Positions 1 through 6,455 of a stretch of 8,112 nucleotides of DNA are shown here, piece after piece. The notes under the pieces are model-generated. The model ran no database searches. It was not told where the DNA came from and worked only from the letters and a program-made list of their open reading frames with translations. This DNA is from Anaerolineae bacterium. Lineage in GTDB: Bacteria; Chloroflexota; Anaerolineae; 4572-78; J111. Position 1 is the first letter of the stretch. Each line of letters opens with the position of its first letter. The translations under genes and the position numbers were made by a program. Location: contig JAGRBY010000324.1 of the NCBI GenBank assembly GCA_020433835.1, forward strand, positions 1 through 8,112. The letters run 5' to 3'.

Positions 1-127
1 TTGTAAGCATGTTGCCTCATTGAGCACCAAAAGTAAGCCTTTGCGGGTTTCATGTTCAAGAAAAACCTGGGGTCTAACGCTACCACGATTGTGGGCAGAG
101 CTACCATTGACTGAAATAAGAGCAACA
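1..127 (+). other. Leader upstream of the kinase gene, no gene seen
   Basis: No gene starts here; the frame of the kinase is open through it from a TTG at 20 but the sequence has no domain-like content. GCTACCA occurs twice, at 79-85 and 100-106, exactly 21 bp apart, and CCAC-GATT-GTGG (83-94) is a small dyad. These might be part of a control region. I see no convincing promoter. Confidence 0.3.
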
Positions 128-3100
128 ATGAAGGTAAAACTAAGATTATCTAAGTTTATCCTGACTCTAAGCTTAATGCTGTGGCTTTCTACGCTCTCAA
201 TTCAAGCACAAGGTGGCGATGATCCACCGCTGCCGGGCCAGGTTGTCCACTTTGAGCAGTTGACCGGCGAGACCAAAAGAAGTTCCATTTTGGATATTAC
301 CCAAGATAGCCAAGGCTTCCTTTGGTTTGGCGGCTCTGATGGCCTGTATCGCTTCGACGGCTATAACACGACTATTTTTCGCTATAACCCCAACGACTCG
401 ACCAGCTTGAGTAGCAACTGGGTCTCAGACGTGCTAATAGACTCGTATGACGATTTGTGGGTTGGCACGCGCACCGGCCTGAACCGCTTTGACCCGCAGA
501 CTCAGCGCTTTACCCGCTATCAACACCAGGACGACAACCCCCACAGTCTCAGCGAAAACCGGATTTCGGCGCTGCTGGAAGACTCGCGAGGTAATCTGTG
601 GGTAGGGACCCGCAGCGGCTTGAACCGGTTAGATAGGGCAAGCGGGCAATTTTCCATCTATACACACGACCCGGATAACCCCAACAGCTTGAGCCACAAC
701 GCCGTTACGGCCATCGCCGAAGACGCTCAGGGTGCCTTGTGGGTCACTACGCAGGGCGGGGTGACCAAGCTGTTATTGGCCGCTGACGGCTCGGCCCAAT
801 TTACCCGCTACCAGAACAACCCTGATGACCCACATAGTCTCAGCGAAAATTTTGTTGTTTCAGCTCTTGTCGATAGCCAGGACACACTATGGATCGGCAC
901 CTGGGGCGGAGGTCTCAATCAACTGACGGCAGATGAGCGGGAGAAAGCCGTCCCTCAATTTGTGCGTTATCAGCACCAGCCTGAAAACCCTCACAGCCTC
1001 AGCCATAATATTCTCGGTGATATATTTGAGGACTCGCAGGGTATCTTATGGGTCGGTACGATGGGTAATGGGCTGAACCAATATGATCGGCAGCATAAAA
1101 CCTTCCAGCGATATGTTCACGACAGCGCAGATCCTTATAGTTTGAGTGGCAACAACGTTATTTCTATTTTCGAGGACGCCCAAGGGCTGTTGTGGGTAGG
1201 TATAGAGGGCGGTGGTGTCAATAAGTTTAATCGAAACACGCTAGCTTTTGGTCACCACCGGCAAGACCCTACCGATCCCAACACGGTGAGCGATGCGCCG
1301 GTGTTAGCTTTTACTAAAGATGCTCAGGGCGGCCTGTGGATTGGTACAAACGGTGGTGGGTTGAACTATCTCCAGCCCGATGATGGCCCCGAACCGACCT
1401 ATTTTATTCAGTATCGCTTTGCCGAAAACGATCCCCATAGTCTAAGTAGCGACAACGTCAAAGACATAATCCGCGACAGCCAAGGTAATTTGTGGATTGC
1501 AACAGAAGAAGGGTTAAACCAACTGCAAGCAGACAGCGAGCGGGAGTCGCCCCGTTTCATCCGCTACCAGCATGATGAAAACGATCCCGACAGTTTGAGT
1601 GCCAACCTGCTTGAAACCGTTTTTGAAGACTCGCACGGCAATCTGTGGGTTGGAACGTTTTTCGGAGGCCTCGACCAACTGCTGCCGGGTGACGAGCCGG
1701 GGTCAACTCGCTTCATCCATCATCAAAATGATCCCGACGATCCTACCAGCCTGAGCAGCAATATCGTGTATGTCATTAGCGAAGACTCGCAGGGGGTGTT
1801 GTGGCTGGGTACTCGGGGCGGCGGGTTGAACAAAATGATCCCCGGCGACGTACAAAATGAGCCACCTCATTTTATACGTTATCAGCATGACGAAAACAAC
1901 CCCCGTAGCCTGGCCAGCACTACGGTATATGATGTAATGGAAGACTCCCAGGGTCGTTTGTGGGTTGGCACCTGGGGCGGCGGCTTGCAGCAGCTTGACC
2001 GAACCAGCGATGCGTTTACGAGCTATATGGAAAAAGATGGCTTCAGCGACTACGTTTTCAATATTATGGAGGATGGTCAAGGCTACTTGTGGCTCAACAC
2101 CCTCAGAGGGTTGGCCAGGTTCGATCCAACCACGGAAACATTTGTGCATTATGATGAGTCAGACGGCCTGGTCACCTTCTATGAGGGGCGTGCTTATCAA
2201 GACCAAGCCGGGAATTTTTATTTTGGTGGCCTGAACGGCTTCAATGTTTTTCAACCGGCTGATATCCCGACGAACCGCTACGATCCCCGGCTGTTGCTGA
2301 CCGATTTTCGGCTGTTTAACGAGCCGGTGCCGGTCGGGGGCGACTCGCTGTTGCAGCACCCCATCTGGGCGACCGACAGCCTAACCCTGTCCGCTGCCGA
2401 CGACATCATTTCCTTTGAATTCGCCGCGCTGGATTACATCGCCCCGGAGAAAATCCGGTATCAATATAAATTGGACGGCTACGAGGCGGCCTGGAACGAG
2501 GTCGCCAGCGACCGACGCTACAGCACCTACACCAACCTGCCGGCGGGTGACTATACCTTTCGAGTGCGCAGTACTAACAGCGCCGGTCACTGGAGCGAAA
2601 ACGAGGTAACCCTGAATATCGCCGTCTTGCCACCGTGGTGGCAAACCACATGGTTTAGGGGGATTGTTCTGAGCGCTCTGTTAGGATTGACCTATCTAAC
2701 CTACCGCCTGCGAGTCCGTAGCGTTGAGCAGCGAAACCAGGAGTTGGAAGTGCAAGTGGCCGAACGAACCATCGAACTGTTGGCAGCCAATCAGCGGCTA
2801 ACCCACACTCAGACTGATTTGCAGCAGCGGGCCGATCAATTGGCTGCTCTCAACGAGGTGGGAACGGCTTTGGCCTCCACCTTGGAACTGGACTTGGCTA
2901 TTGCCCGTATTTTGGAAGAGTTGAAGAAGGTAGTGCCTTATGATAGCGCCTCAGTCCAAATATTAAAAGAGGGCTATCTGGAAATTGTCGGGGAATATGT
3001 GGGGGAAAACACATCAGTTGATCCTACCGATGTCGTTGGAATGAAGTTCCCTGTGCCGGGCAATAATCCTAATACCGTTGTCATCGAAACCCGCCGGGCT

Positions 3101-4903
3101 TATCACGTCCCCGATGCTGTGGCTGAGTATGCTATTTTTTTGGAAGCGATCCATCATCCCATTCAATCGTGGCTGGGTGTGCCCCTAATTGTGCAAAATC
3201 GAATAATTGGTATTCTAGCCTTGGATAGCTATACGAAAAACCATTTCAATGACGATTATATCGATCTGGCGACGACCTTCGCCGGGCAGGCTGCCATCGC
3301 CATTGAAAATGCCCGGCTCTTTGAGGCAGCGCGTGAGGCTCAGGACAAAGCCGAGGTTGCCAGCCGGGCCAAGAGTACTTTTCTAACCAACATGAGCCAC
3401 GAGTTGCGCACGCCGCTCAACGCCATTCTTGGTTTTTCGCAGTTAGCCAAGCACAATCAAAACAATCCGGTCGATACGCAGGAAAATCTGAGCATCATCG
3501 TTCGCAGCGGAGAACATCTCCTGACCCTGATCAACCAAGTGCTGGATCTCTCCAAAATCGAAGCCGGGCGGATGACTCCCAATCCCACCAATTTTGACCT
3601 ACAGGCGATGCTGGCTGATCTGCGGGAGATGTTTAGCCTTCAAGCCCAGGGGAAAGGGCTGCAAATCCATTTTGAACAGGCTGATGATCTACCCCGCATT
3701 ATCCGCACCGATGAGATGAAGCTGCGCCAGGTGTTGATCAACTTATTCAGCAATGCCGTAAAATTCACAGCATACGGCAGCGTCTCACTGCAGGTTAGGG
3801 TCGGAGAGCAGGAGGCAGAGATCGAGAGTCCACCAGATACACCTTTGATTTCCTCTGCCCCATCCCTACCCCCTACTTCCTACACCCCACTCCATTTCGA
3901 AGTCTCCGACACCGGCCCCGGCATCGACCCGAATGAATGGGAGCATCTGTTTGAAGCCTTTGTGCAATCCGAGAACGGGCACCAAGCGCAAGAAGGTACG
4001 GGGCTAGGGTTGCCAATCAGCCGTACCTTTGTCCAACTGATGGGAGGCGATTTAAGGATCGAAAGCAACAAACGTGCCCCTAACCGAGGGGAGGTAACGT
4101 CCGCTTCGCCGGGAGGGATTGAGGATGGACCGGGTATCACCTTTGCTTTCCATATTCAAGTCGAGGTTATCGAAGAAATAGCCATGACCAATGAAAAATC
4201 GGATCACAAGGGTCAGGTGGTTGGTCTGGCACCCGGTCAACCATGCTACCGCTTGCTCATTGTTGATGATGATCCCATCAACCGGCAGTTGCTGCGCAAG
4301 CTGTTTACCAACATTGGGTCGCCGGAGTCGGGCTTTAAGCTTCGAGAGGCGGAAAACGGAAAAGAGGCGATTGAGCTATGGGAAACGTTTGCGCCTCATC
4401 TCATTTGGATGGATTTGCGAATGCCGGTGATGGATGGCTACCAAGCCACCAAAATCATCCAAGCCAAACAAGCGAAAAGCCATAATAAAATCTCTAAAAT
4501 TATCGCTCTCACCGCCAGCAGCTACGAGGAGGACCAAACGGCTGTGTTAGCTATTGGGTGTGATGATTTCTTGCGCAAGCCCTTCCGCGAGACCGACATC
4601 TTTACCTTGTTGGAACACCATCTGGGAGTGCATTTTATATATAAATTGAAAGCAGGCAATGTGGGTGTTCCAGCCTCGGTCGCCACTCAAACCGAGTTGG
4701 CGGCCGGTCTAACCGCCGTTCCGAAGCATCTGCGGACTCGGTTGGAAAAGGCGGCTCAAATAGCGAATTTGGATGAAGTTGAATCCACAATCAACCAAAT
4801 TGAGACATATCAACCTGACTTAGCCGGTCGATTAGCCCAACTGGCCGACGCGTTTGATTATCTTGAAATTGTTGCTCTTCTTCAGGAAGTCAACGATGAA
4901 TAA
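128..4903 (+). CDS. Hybrid sensor histidine kinase with double propeller sensor, GAF and receiver
   Basis: A membrane sensor kinase of 1591 aa. Residues 1-27 look like a signal peptide (Lys/Arg-rich start, hydrophobic core, SIQA cleavage-like end). Fourteen DxxGxLWxGT-type propeller repeats span about 55-710, followed by a Y_Y_Y domain (about 758-838), one membrane helix (about 840-862), a coiled coil (864-905) and a GAF domain (about 905-1063). The HisKA motif SHELRTPLN places the phospho-His at H1091. HATPase_c has the N-box N1205/N1209, G1 box D1261-TGPGI and G2 box G1290-TGLGL. The receiver (about 1374-1510) keeps D1380-D1382, phospho-acceptor D1429, T1462 and K1484. The last ~65 residues are helical and resemble an Hpt fold but lack HxxKG. 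The frame is open upstream to a TTG at 20; ATG 128 is preferred because it begins the signal peptide and has a weak AAGAG at 118-122. The architecture resembles hybrid two-component systems of Bacteroides. The ligand is unknown. Confidence 0.93.
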   Translation: MKVKLRLSKFILTLSLMLWLSTLSIQAQGGDDPPLPGQVVHFEQLTGETKRSSILDITQDSQGFLWFGGSDGLYRFDGYNTTIFRYNPNDSTSLSSNWVSDVLIDSYDDLWVGTRTGLNRFDPQTQRFTRYQHQDDNPHSLSENRISALLEDSRGNLWVGTRSGLNRLDRASGQFSIYTHDPDNPNSLSHNAVTAIAEDAQGALWVTTQGGVTKLLLAADGSAQFTRYQNNPDDPHSLSENFVVSALVDSQDTLWIGTWGGGLNQLTADEREKAVPQFVRYQHQPENPHSLSHNILGDIFEDSQGILWVGTMGNGLNQYDRQHKTFQRYVHDSADPYSLSGNNVISIFEDAQGLLWVGIEGGGVNKFNRNTLAFGHHRQDPTDPNTVSDAPVLAFTKDAQGGLWIGTNGGGLNYLQPDDGPEPTYFIQYRFAENDPHSLSSDNVKDIIRDSQGNLWIATEEGLNQLQADSERESPRFIRYQHDENDPDSLSANLLETVFEDSHGNLWVGTFFGGLDQLLPGDEPGSTRFIHHQNDPDDPTSLSSNIVYVISEDSQGVLWLGTRGGGLNKMIPGDVQNEPPHFIRYQHDENNPRSLASTTVYDVMEDSQGRLWVGTWGGGLQQLDRTSDAFTSYMEKDGFSDYVFNIMEDGQGYLWLNTLRGLARFDPTTETFVHYDESDGLVTFYEGRAYQDQAGNFYFGGLNGFNVFQPADIPTNRYDPRLLLTDFRLFNEPVPVGGDSLLQHPIWATDSLTLSAADDIISFEFAALDYIAPEKIRYQYKLDGYEAAWNEVASDRRYSTYTNLPAGDYTFRVRSTNSAGHWSENEVTLNIAVLPPWWQTTWFRGIVLSALLGLTYLTYRLRVRSVEQRNQELEVQVAERTIELLAANQRLTHTQTDLQQRADQLAALNEVGTALASTLELDLAIARILEELKKVVPYDSASVQILKEGYLEIVGEYVGENTSVDPTDVVGMKFPVPGNNPNTVVIETRRAYHVPDAVAEYAIFLEAIHHPIQSWLGVPLIVQNRIIGILALDSYTKNHFNDDYIDLATTFAGQAAIAIENARLFEAAREAQDKAEVASRAKSTFLTNMSHELRTPLNAILGFSQLAKHNQNNPVDTQENLSIIVRSGEHLLTLINQVLDLSKIEAGRMTPNPTNFDLQAMLADLREMFSLQAQGKGLQIHFEQADDLPRIIRTDEMKLRQVLINLFSNAVKFTAYGSVSLQVRVGEQEAEIESPPDTPLISSAPSLPPTSYTPLHFEVSDTGPGIDPNEWEHLFEAFVQSENGHQAQEGTGLGLPISRTFVQLMGGDLRIESNKRAPNRGEVTSASPGGIEDGPGITFAFHIQVEVIEEIAMTNEKSDHKGQVVGLAPGQPCYRLLIVDDDPINRQLLRKLFTNIGSPESGFKLREAENGKEAIELWETFAPHLIWMDLRMPVMDGYQATKIIQAKQAKSHNKISKIIALTASSYEEDQTAVLAIGCDDFLRKPFRETDIFTLLEHHLGVHFIYKLKAGNVGVPASVATQTELAAGLTAVPKHLRTRLEKAAQIANLDEVESTINQIETYQPDLAGRLAQLADAFDYLEIVALLQEVNDE
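295..2240 (+). repeat. Fourteen tandem propeller (Reg_prop) repeats inside the kinase sensor
   Basis: The encoded motif (E)DSQGxLWxGTxxGGL recurs 14 times, first as DSQGFLWFGG and last as the degenerate DQAGNFYFGG, with units of roughly 40-60 residues. Most units are followed by a second recurring block, F.RYQHDxxNPxSLSxN. Fourteen units fit two 7-bladed beta-propellers, the known arrangement of this sensor family upstream of Y_Y_Y. Several units (5, 9, 10, 11, 12) have longer acidic or Pro-rich loops before the RYQ block, which could mark the ligand face or a domain boundary. The repeats are also visible at DNA level, for example around 1561-1600 and 1876-1915, suggesting internal duplication. 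Confidence 0.85.
4884..4889 (+). promoter_or_regulatory. Ribosome binding site of the response regulator, inside the kinase gene
   Basis: AGGAAG lies 6 nt before ATG 4896 and so decides that start over an in-frame TTG at 4854. It is within the last codons of the kinase gene. The ATG overlaps the kinase stop (ATGAATAA, 8 bp), which suggests translational coupling of the sensor and its regulator. Confidence 0.75.
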
Positions 4904-5915
4904 ATCTCAAACCATTCTGATAATCGATGATAATCAAGAAAATTTGCGACTGCTGGTCAATATTCTTAAACAACAAGGTTATAGCATACGACCCACTCTG
5001 AACGCCTACCAGGGCTTGATGATTGCCCAGCAGGAAGCGCCCGACTTAATTTTGCTTGATATAAAAATGCCGGAAATGGACGGTTACGAGGTTTGTCAGC
5101 GCTTAAAGGCGGATGAGCAAACCCACAATATCCCGGTAATCTTTTTGAGTGCTCTGGATGATGTCTTTGATAAGTTACGGGCGTTTGAAGTGGGTGGGGT
5201 CGATTACGTATCCAAACCCTTTCACGAGGCCGAACTACTGGCCCGTATAAAAACCCATTTGACCCTGCGCCACTTGAACCAAGCTTTACAAAACGCCAAT
5301 GAAGGGTTGGAAGACCGAGTCCAGCTTCGCACTGCCGAGCTGGCCAAGGCCAATCAACAACTGCAAGCCGAGATTGAGCGCCGCACTCGGAACCAACAGG
5401 AGAAAGATCGTCTCTTGACAGCGGTTAGTCGGCAAAGCGAGCAGTTACGCGCTATGACCGGCTGGCTCATCGAGTCGCAGCAAAAAAGAAATGGAGAAAC
5501 TATCGATTTATATGACGAAATTCGTCGAGACATCGCCTTGGCTAAATCAAACCTCGATGTCGTACAAAGCGTGCTGACTAGCGATACATCCCCCATTATT
5601 GCCAATCCTCTGGAAAATATCCGGCGGGTCATCGAAAAGATAGAGAGCTACATTGACCAGGCCAACACAACAATACACAAAGCTATAGCCACGAAACAGG
5701 ATTTGACCGAAAACCCATTACTGGTGCTCTCTTCCCGAGAACGAGAAGTATTGCGCTTGATGGTTGAGGGCAAAACCAATGTAGAAATTGCCGATCTCCT
5801 CTCTGTAACACCGGCTACCGTTTATACATATAGCAAGCGTATTAGACACAAGCTCAATATTTCAGACTTGCCCAGTTTGATGAAATTTGCGCTAGAAAAT
5901 AATTTGTCAGACTGA
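4896..5915 (+). CDS. LuxR/NarL-type response regulator with a His-less HisKA_3-like middle segment
   Basis: A cytoplasmic DNA-binding response regulator of 339 aa, probably the output of the overlapping upstream kinase gene. The receiver (about 5-122) has D11/D12, phospho-acceptor D55 in LLDIKMPEMDG, S85 and K107. A coiled coil follows (about 126-180). Residues 184-265 read like the two helices of a NarX/DesK-type HisKA_3 domain: LRAMTGWLIESQQ, then LYDEIRRDIALAKSNL, where family members have a pattern like LHDEIGQALTALKLNL. Tyr206 therefore sits where the phospho-His is expected, and no ATPase domain follows. A LuxR-type HTH ends the protein (about 278-337: LSSREREVLRLMVEGKTNVE, then recognition helix TPATVYTYSKRIRHKL). 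Classical NarL-type regulators are only about 210 aa; the extra ~130 residues are the coiled coil and pseudo-kinase segment, which I infer serves dimerisation. The identity as a response regulator is certain; its target is inferred to be the promoter at 6102-6130. Confidence 0.92.
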   Translation: MNKSQTILIIDDNQENLRLLVNILKQQGYSIRPTLNAYQGLMIAQQEAPDLILLDIKMPEMDGYEVCQRLKADEQTHNIPVIFLSALDDVFDKLRAFEVGGVDYVSKPFHEAELLARIKTHLTLRHLNQALQNANEGLEDRVQLRTAELAKANQQLQAEIERRTRNQQEKDRLLTAVSRQSEQLRAMTGWLIESQQKRNGETIDLYDEIRRDIALAKSNLDVVQSVLTSDTSPIIANPLENIRRVIEKIESYIDQANTTIHKAIATKQDLTENPLLVLSSREREVLRLMVEGKTNVEIADLLSVTPATVYTYSKRIRHKLNISDLPSLMKFALENNLSD

Positions 5916-5922
5916 ACAAACT

Positions 5923-5941
5923 CAAGCATATTTCTTGCTTG
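5923..5941 (+). terminator. Weak hairpin just after the regulator stop codon
   Basis: CAAGCA (5923-5928) and TGCTTG (5936-5941) are perfect complements around a 7-nt loop, starting 8 nt after the stop. The stem is short and no T-run follows, so termination is only a possibility; it could equally be an mRNA 3' end stabiliser. Confidence 0.3.
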
Positions 5942-5953
5942 GTCTGGATTCTT

Positions 5954-5976
5954 GTTACGGACCGGGGTTCCGTAAC
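5954..5976. repeat. Perfect 8-bp inverted repeat in the intergenic region
   Basis: GTTACGGA (5954-5961) and TCCGTAAC (5969-5976) are exact complements around a 7-nt loop (5962-5968, CCGGGGT). There is no T-run after it, so it is not a standard intrinsic terminator. Together with the weaker hairpin just upstream it could end the two-component transcript by another route. It may instead be an operator: the arms are longer than, and unrelated to, the GTCC/GGAC dyads nearer the promoter. Confidence 0.55.
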
Positions 5977-6062
5977 GCAGTTTGGACACCAGTCAAAAAT
6001 TAGACGGCAGCCAACCTTGCCTCGACCGTAATTTAGACCACCACCCCCCCTCATCGACAAAA

Positions 6063-6082
6063 TTGTCCAGAAATTAGGACAA
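6063..6082. promoter_or_regulatory. Distal operator-like dyad, TTGTCC-N8-GGACAA
   Basis: Arms 6063-6068 and 6077-6082 are perfectly complementary, with 8 nt between them. The architecture (20 bp, 6-N8-6, GTCC/GGAC core) is identical to the next site, and the centres are 22 bp apart, about two helical turns, so both would face the same side of the DNA. The centre falls at about -64.5 from the inferred start site. A dimeric activator, most simply the LuxR-type regulator encoded upstream, is the likely ligand; this is inference. Confidence 0.6.
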
Positions 6083-6084
6083 AA

Positions 6085-6104
6085 CTGTCCCAAAGATCGG
6101 ACAG
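6085..6104. promoter_or_regulatory. Proximal operator-like dyad, CTGTCC-N8-GGACAG
   Basis: Arms 6085-6090 and 6099-6104 are perfectly complementary around 8 nt. The site touches the inferred -35 element and is centred at about -42.5 from the inferred start, the classical position for activators that contact RNA polymerase at the -35 (as for the 20-bp lux box). It shares the GTCC-N8-GGAC core with the distal dyad but differs in the outer base pairs and the spacer. Confidence 0.62.
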
Positions 6105-6130
6105 ACAAACCCCCTTAATTCTGTTATCAT
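6102..6130 (+). promoter_or_regulatory. Inferred extended -10 promoter for the small protein and AT-ER operon
   Basis: TATCAT (6125-6130) is preceded by TGT (6122-6124), an extended -10 element. Exactly 17 bp upstream is CAGACA (6102-6107), a partial match (4 of 6) to TTGACA. The predicted transcription start is near 6137. A poor -35 overlapped by an upstream dyad is typical of an activator-dependent promoter. No transcript data are available, so this rests on pattern and spacing only. Confidence 0.55.
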
Positions 6131-6156
6131 AAAGCTCGATGATCCAAATGCCTGAC

Positions 6157-6163
6157 AAGGGAA
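6157..6163 (+). promoter_or_regulatory. Ribosome binding site that decides the small protein's start
   Basis: AAGGGAA sits 5 nt before ATG 6169. The in-frame ATGs at 6139 and 6148 have no such site, and 6139 would be only about 2 nt from the inferred transcription start, so 6169 is preferred. Confidence 0.55.
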
Positions 6164-6168
6164 CAACA

Positions 6169-6420
6169 ATGGATACTCCCGGGGATTCATCCTCTTCAAT
6201 ATCTGATGATCAGAATAATACGTGGAACAAGGTTGATACAGCCTTGCAGACTATTCAGGTACACTGCAATCAGTTGCTGAGTCACTACAACCATTTGACT
6301 CTGCAGCAGGCCATTACCCTAATCGAGGCTATCGAAATCCAAAACTTCGTACTTCAGGAATTGTTTTCCCAGATGCTCCCCCCGTCACCAAGTAACGAAA
6401 AGCGGGATCAACAGGAATAA
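6169..6420 (+). CDS. Small helical protein of unknown function, upstream of AT-ER
   Basis: I do not recognise this 83-aa protein (93 aa if ATG 6139 is used). It has a Ser/Asp-rich, probably disordered start (residues 1-17, PGDSSSSISDD). Two likely amphipathic helices follow (about 18-42, NTWNKVDTALQTIQVHCNQL; about 44-68, LTLQQAITLIEAIEIQNFVL), then a Pro/charged tail (PPSPSNEKRDQQE). There is no signal peptide or membrane segment and no visible catalytic motif; the single Cys is in the first helix. It begins just after the inferred promoter and ends 35 nt before the AT-ER start, so the two are probably co-transcribed. A helical hairpin of this size could be a protein-protein adaptor or docking element for the synthase, but that is speculation. 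It is probably real because of its ribosome binding site, its position, and the absence of any competing gene in 6169-6420. Confidence 0.65.
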   Translation: MDTPGDSSSSISDDQNNTWNKVDTALQTIQVHCNQLLSHYNHLTLQQAITLIEAIEIQNFVLQELFSQMLPPSPSNEKRDQQE

Positions 6421-6440
6421 AGTCGTCGAATCATCAAAGT

Positions 6441-6446
6441 GAGAGG
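6441..6446 (+). promoter_or_regulatory. Ribosome binding site of the AT-ER gene
   Basis: GAGAGG lies 9 nt before ATG 6456. It fixes the start at the conserved N-terminal MNVYVFPGQGSQ, which matches where acyltransferase domains normally begin. Confidence 0.65.
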
Positions 6447-6455
6447 TAAGTGACA

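Noticed and set aside
107..112. TTGACT as a -35 promoter element for the kinase
   Set aside because: A matching -10 would fall inside the coding sequence after ATG 128, so it cannot serve this gene.
20..127. Extension of the kinase N-terminus to a TTG start at 20
   Set aside because: The extra 36 residues show no domain-like sequence and would bury the signal peptide that begins at ATG 128.
1703..2644. Minus-strand and alternate-frame open frames within the propeller and Y_Y_Y region
   Set aside because: They are shadows of the strongly supported kinase frame and translate to no recognisable domain.
4854..4895. TTG start for the response regulator with a hydrophobic N-terminal extension
   Set aside because: ATG 4896 has a good ribosome binding site at the right distance and begins directly at the receiver domain.
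5923..6104. CRISPR-like or transposon-end interpretation of the repeated dyads
   Set aside because: The repeats are short, have different spacers and flanks, no target-site duplication is visible, and there are no cas or transposase genes in the window.
5854..6108. Minus-strand open frame across the intergenic region
   Set aside because: Its product shows no recognisable features, it overlaps the end of the regulator and the dyads, and it has no supporting ribosome binding site that I can see.
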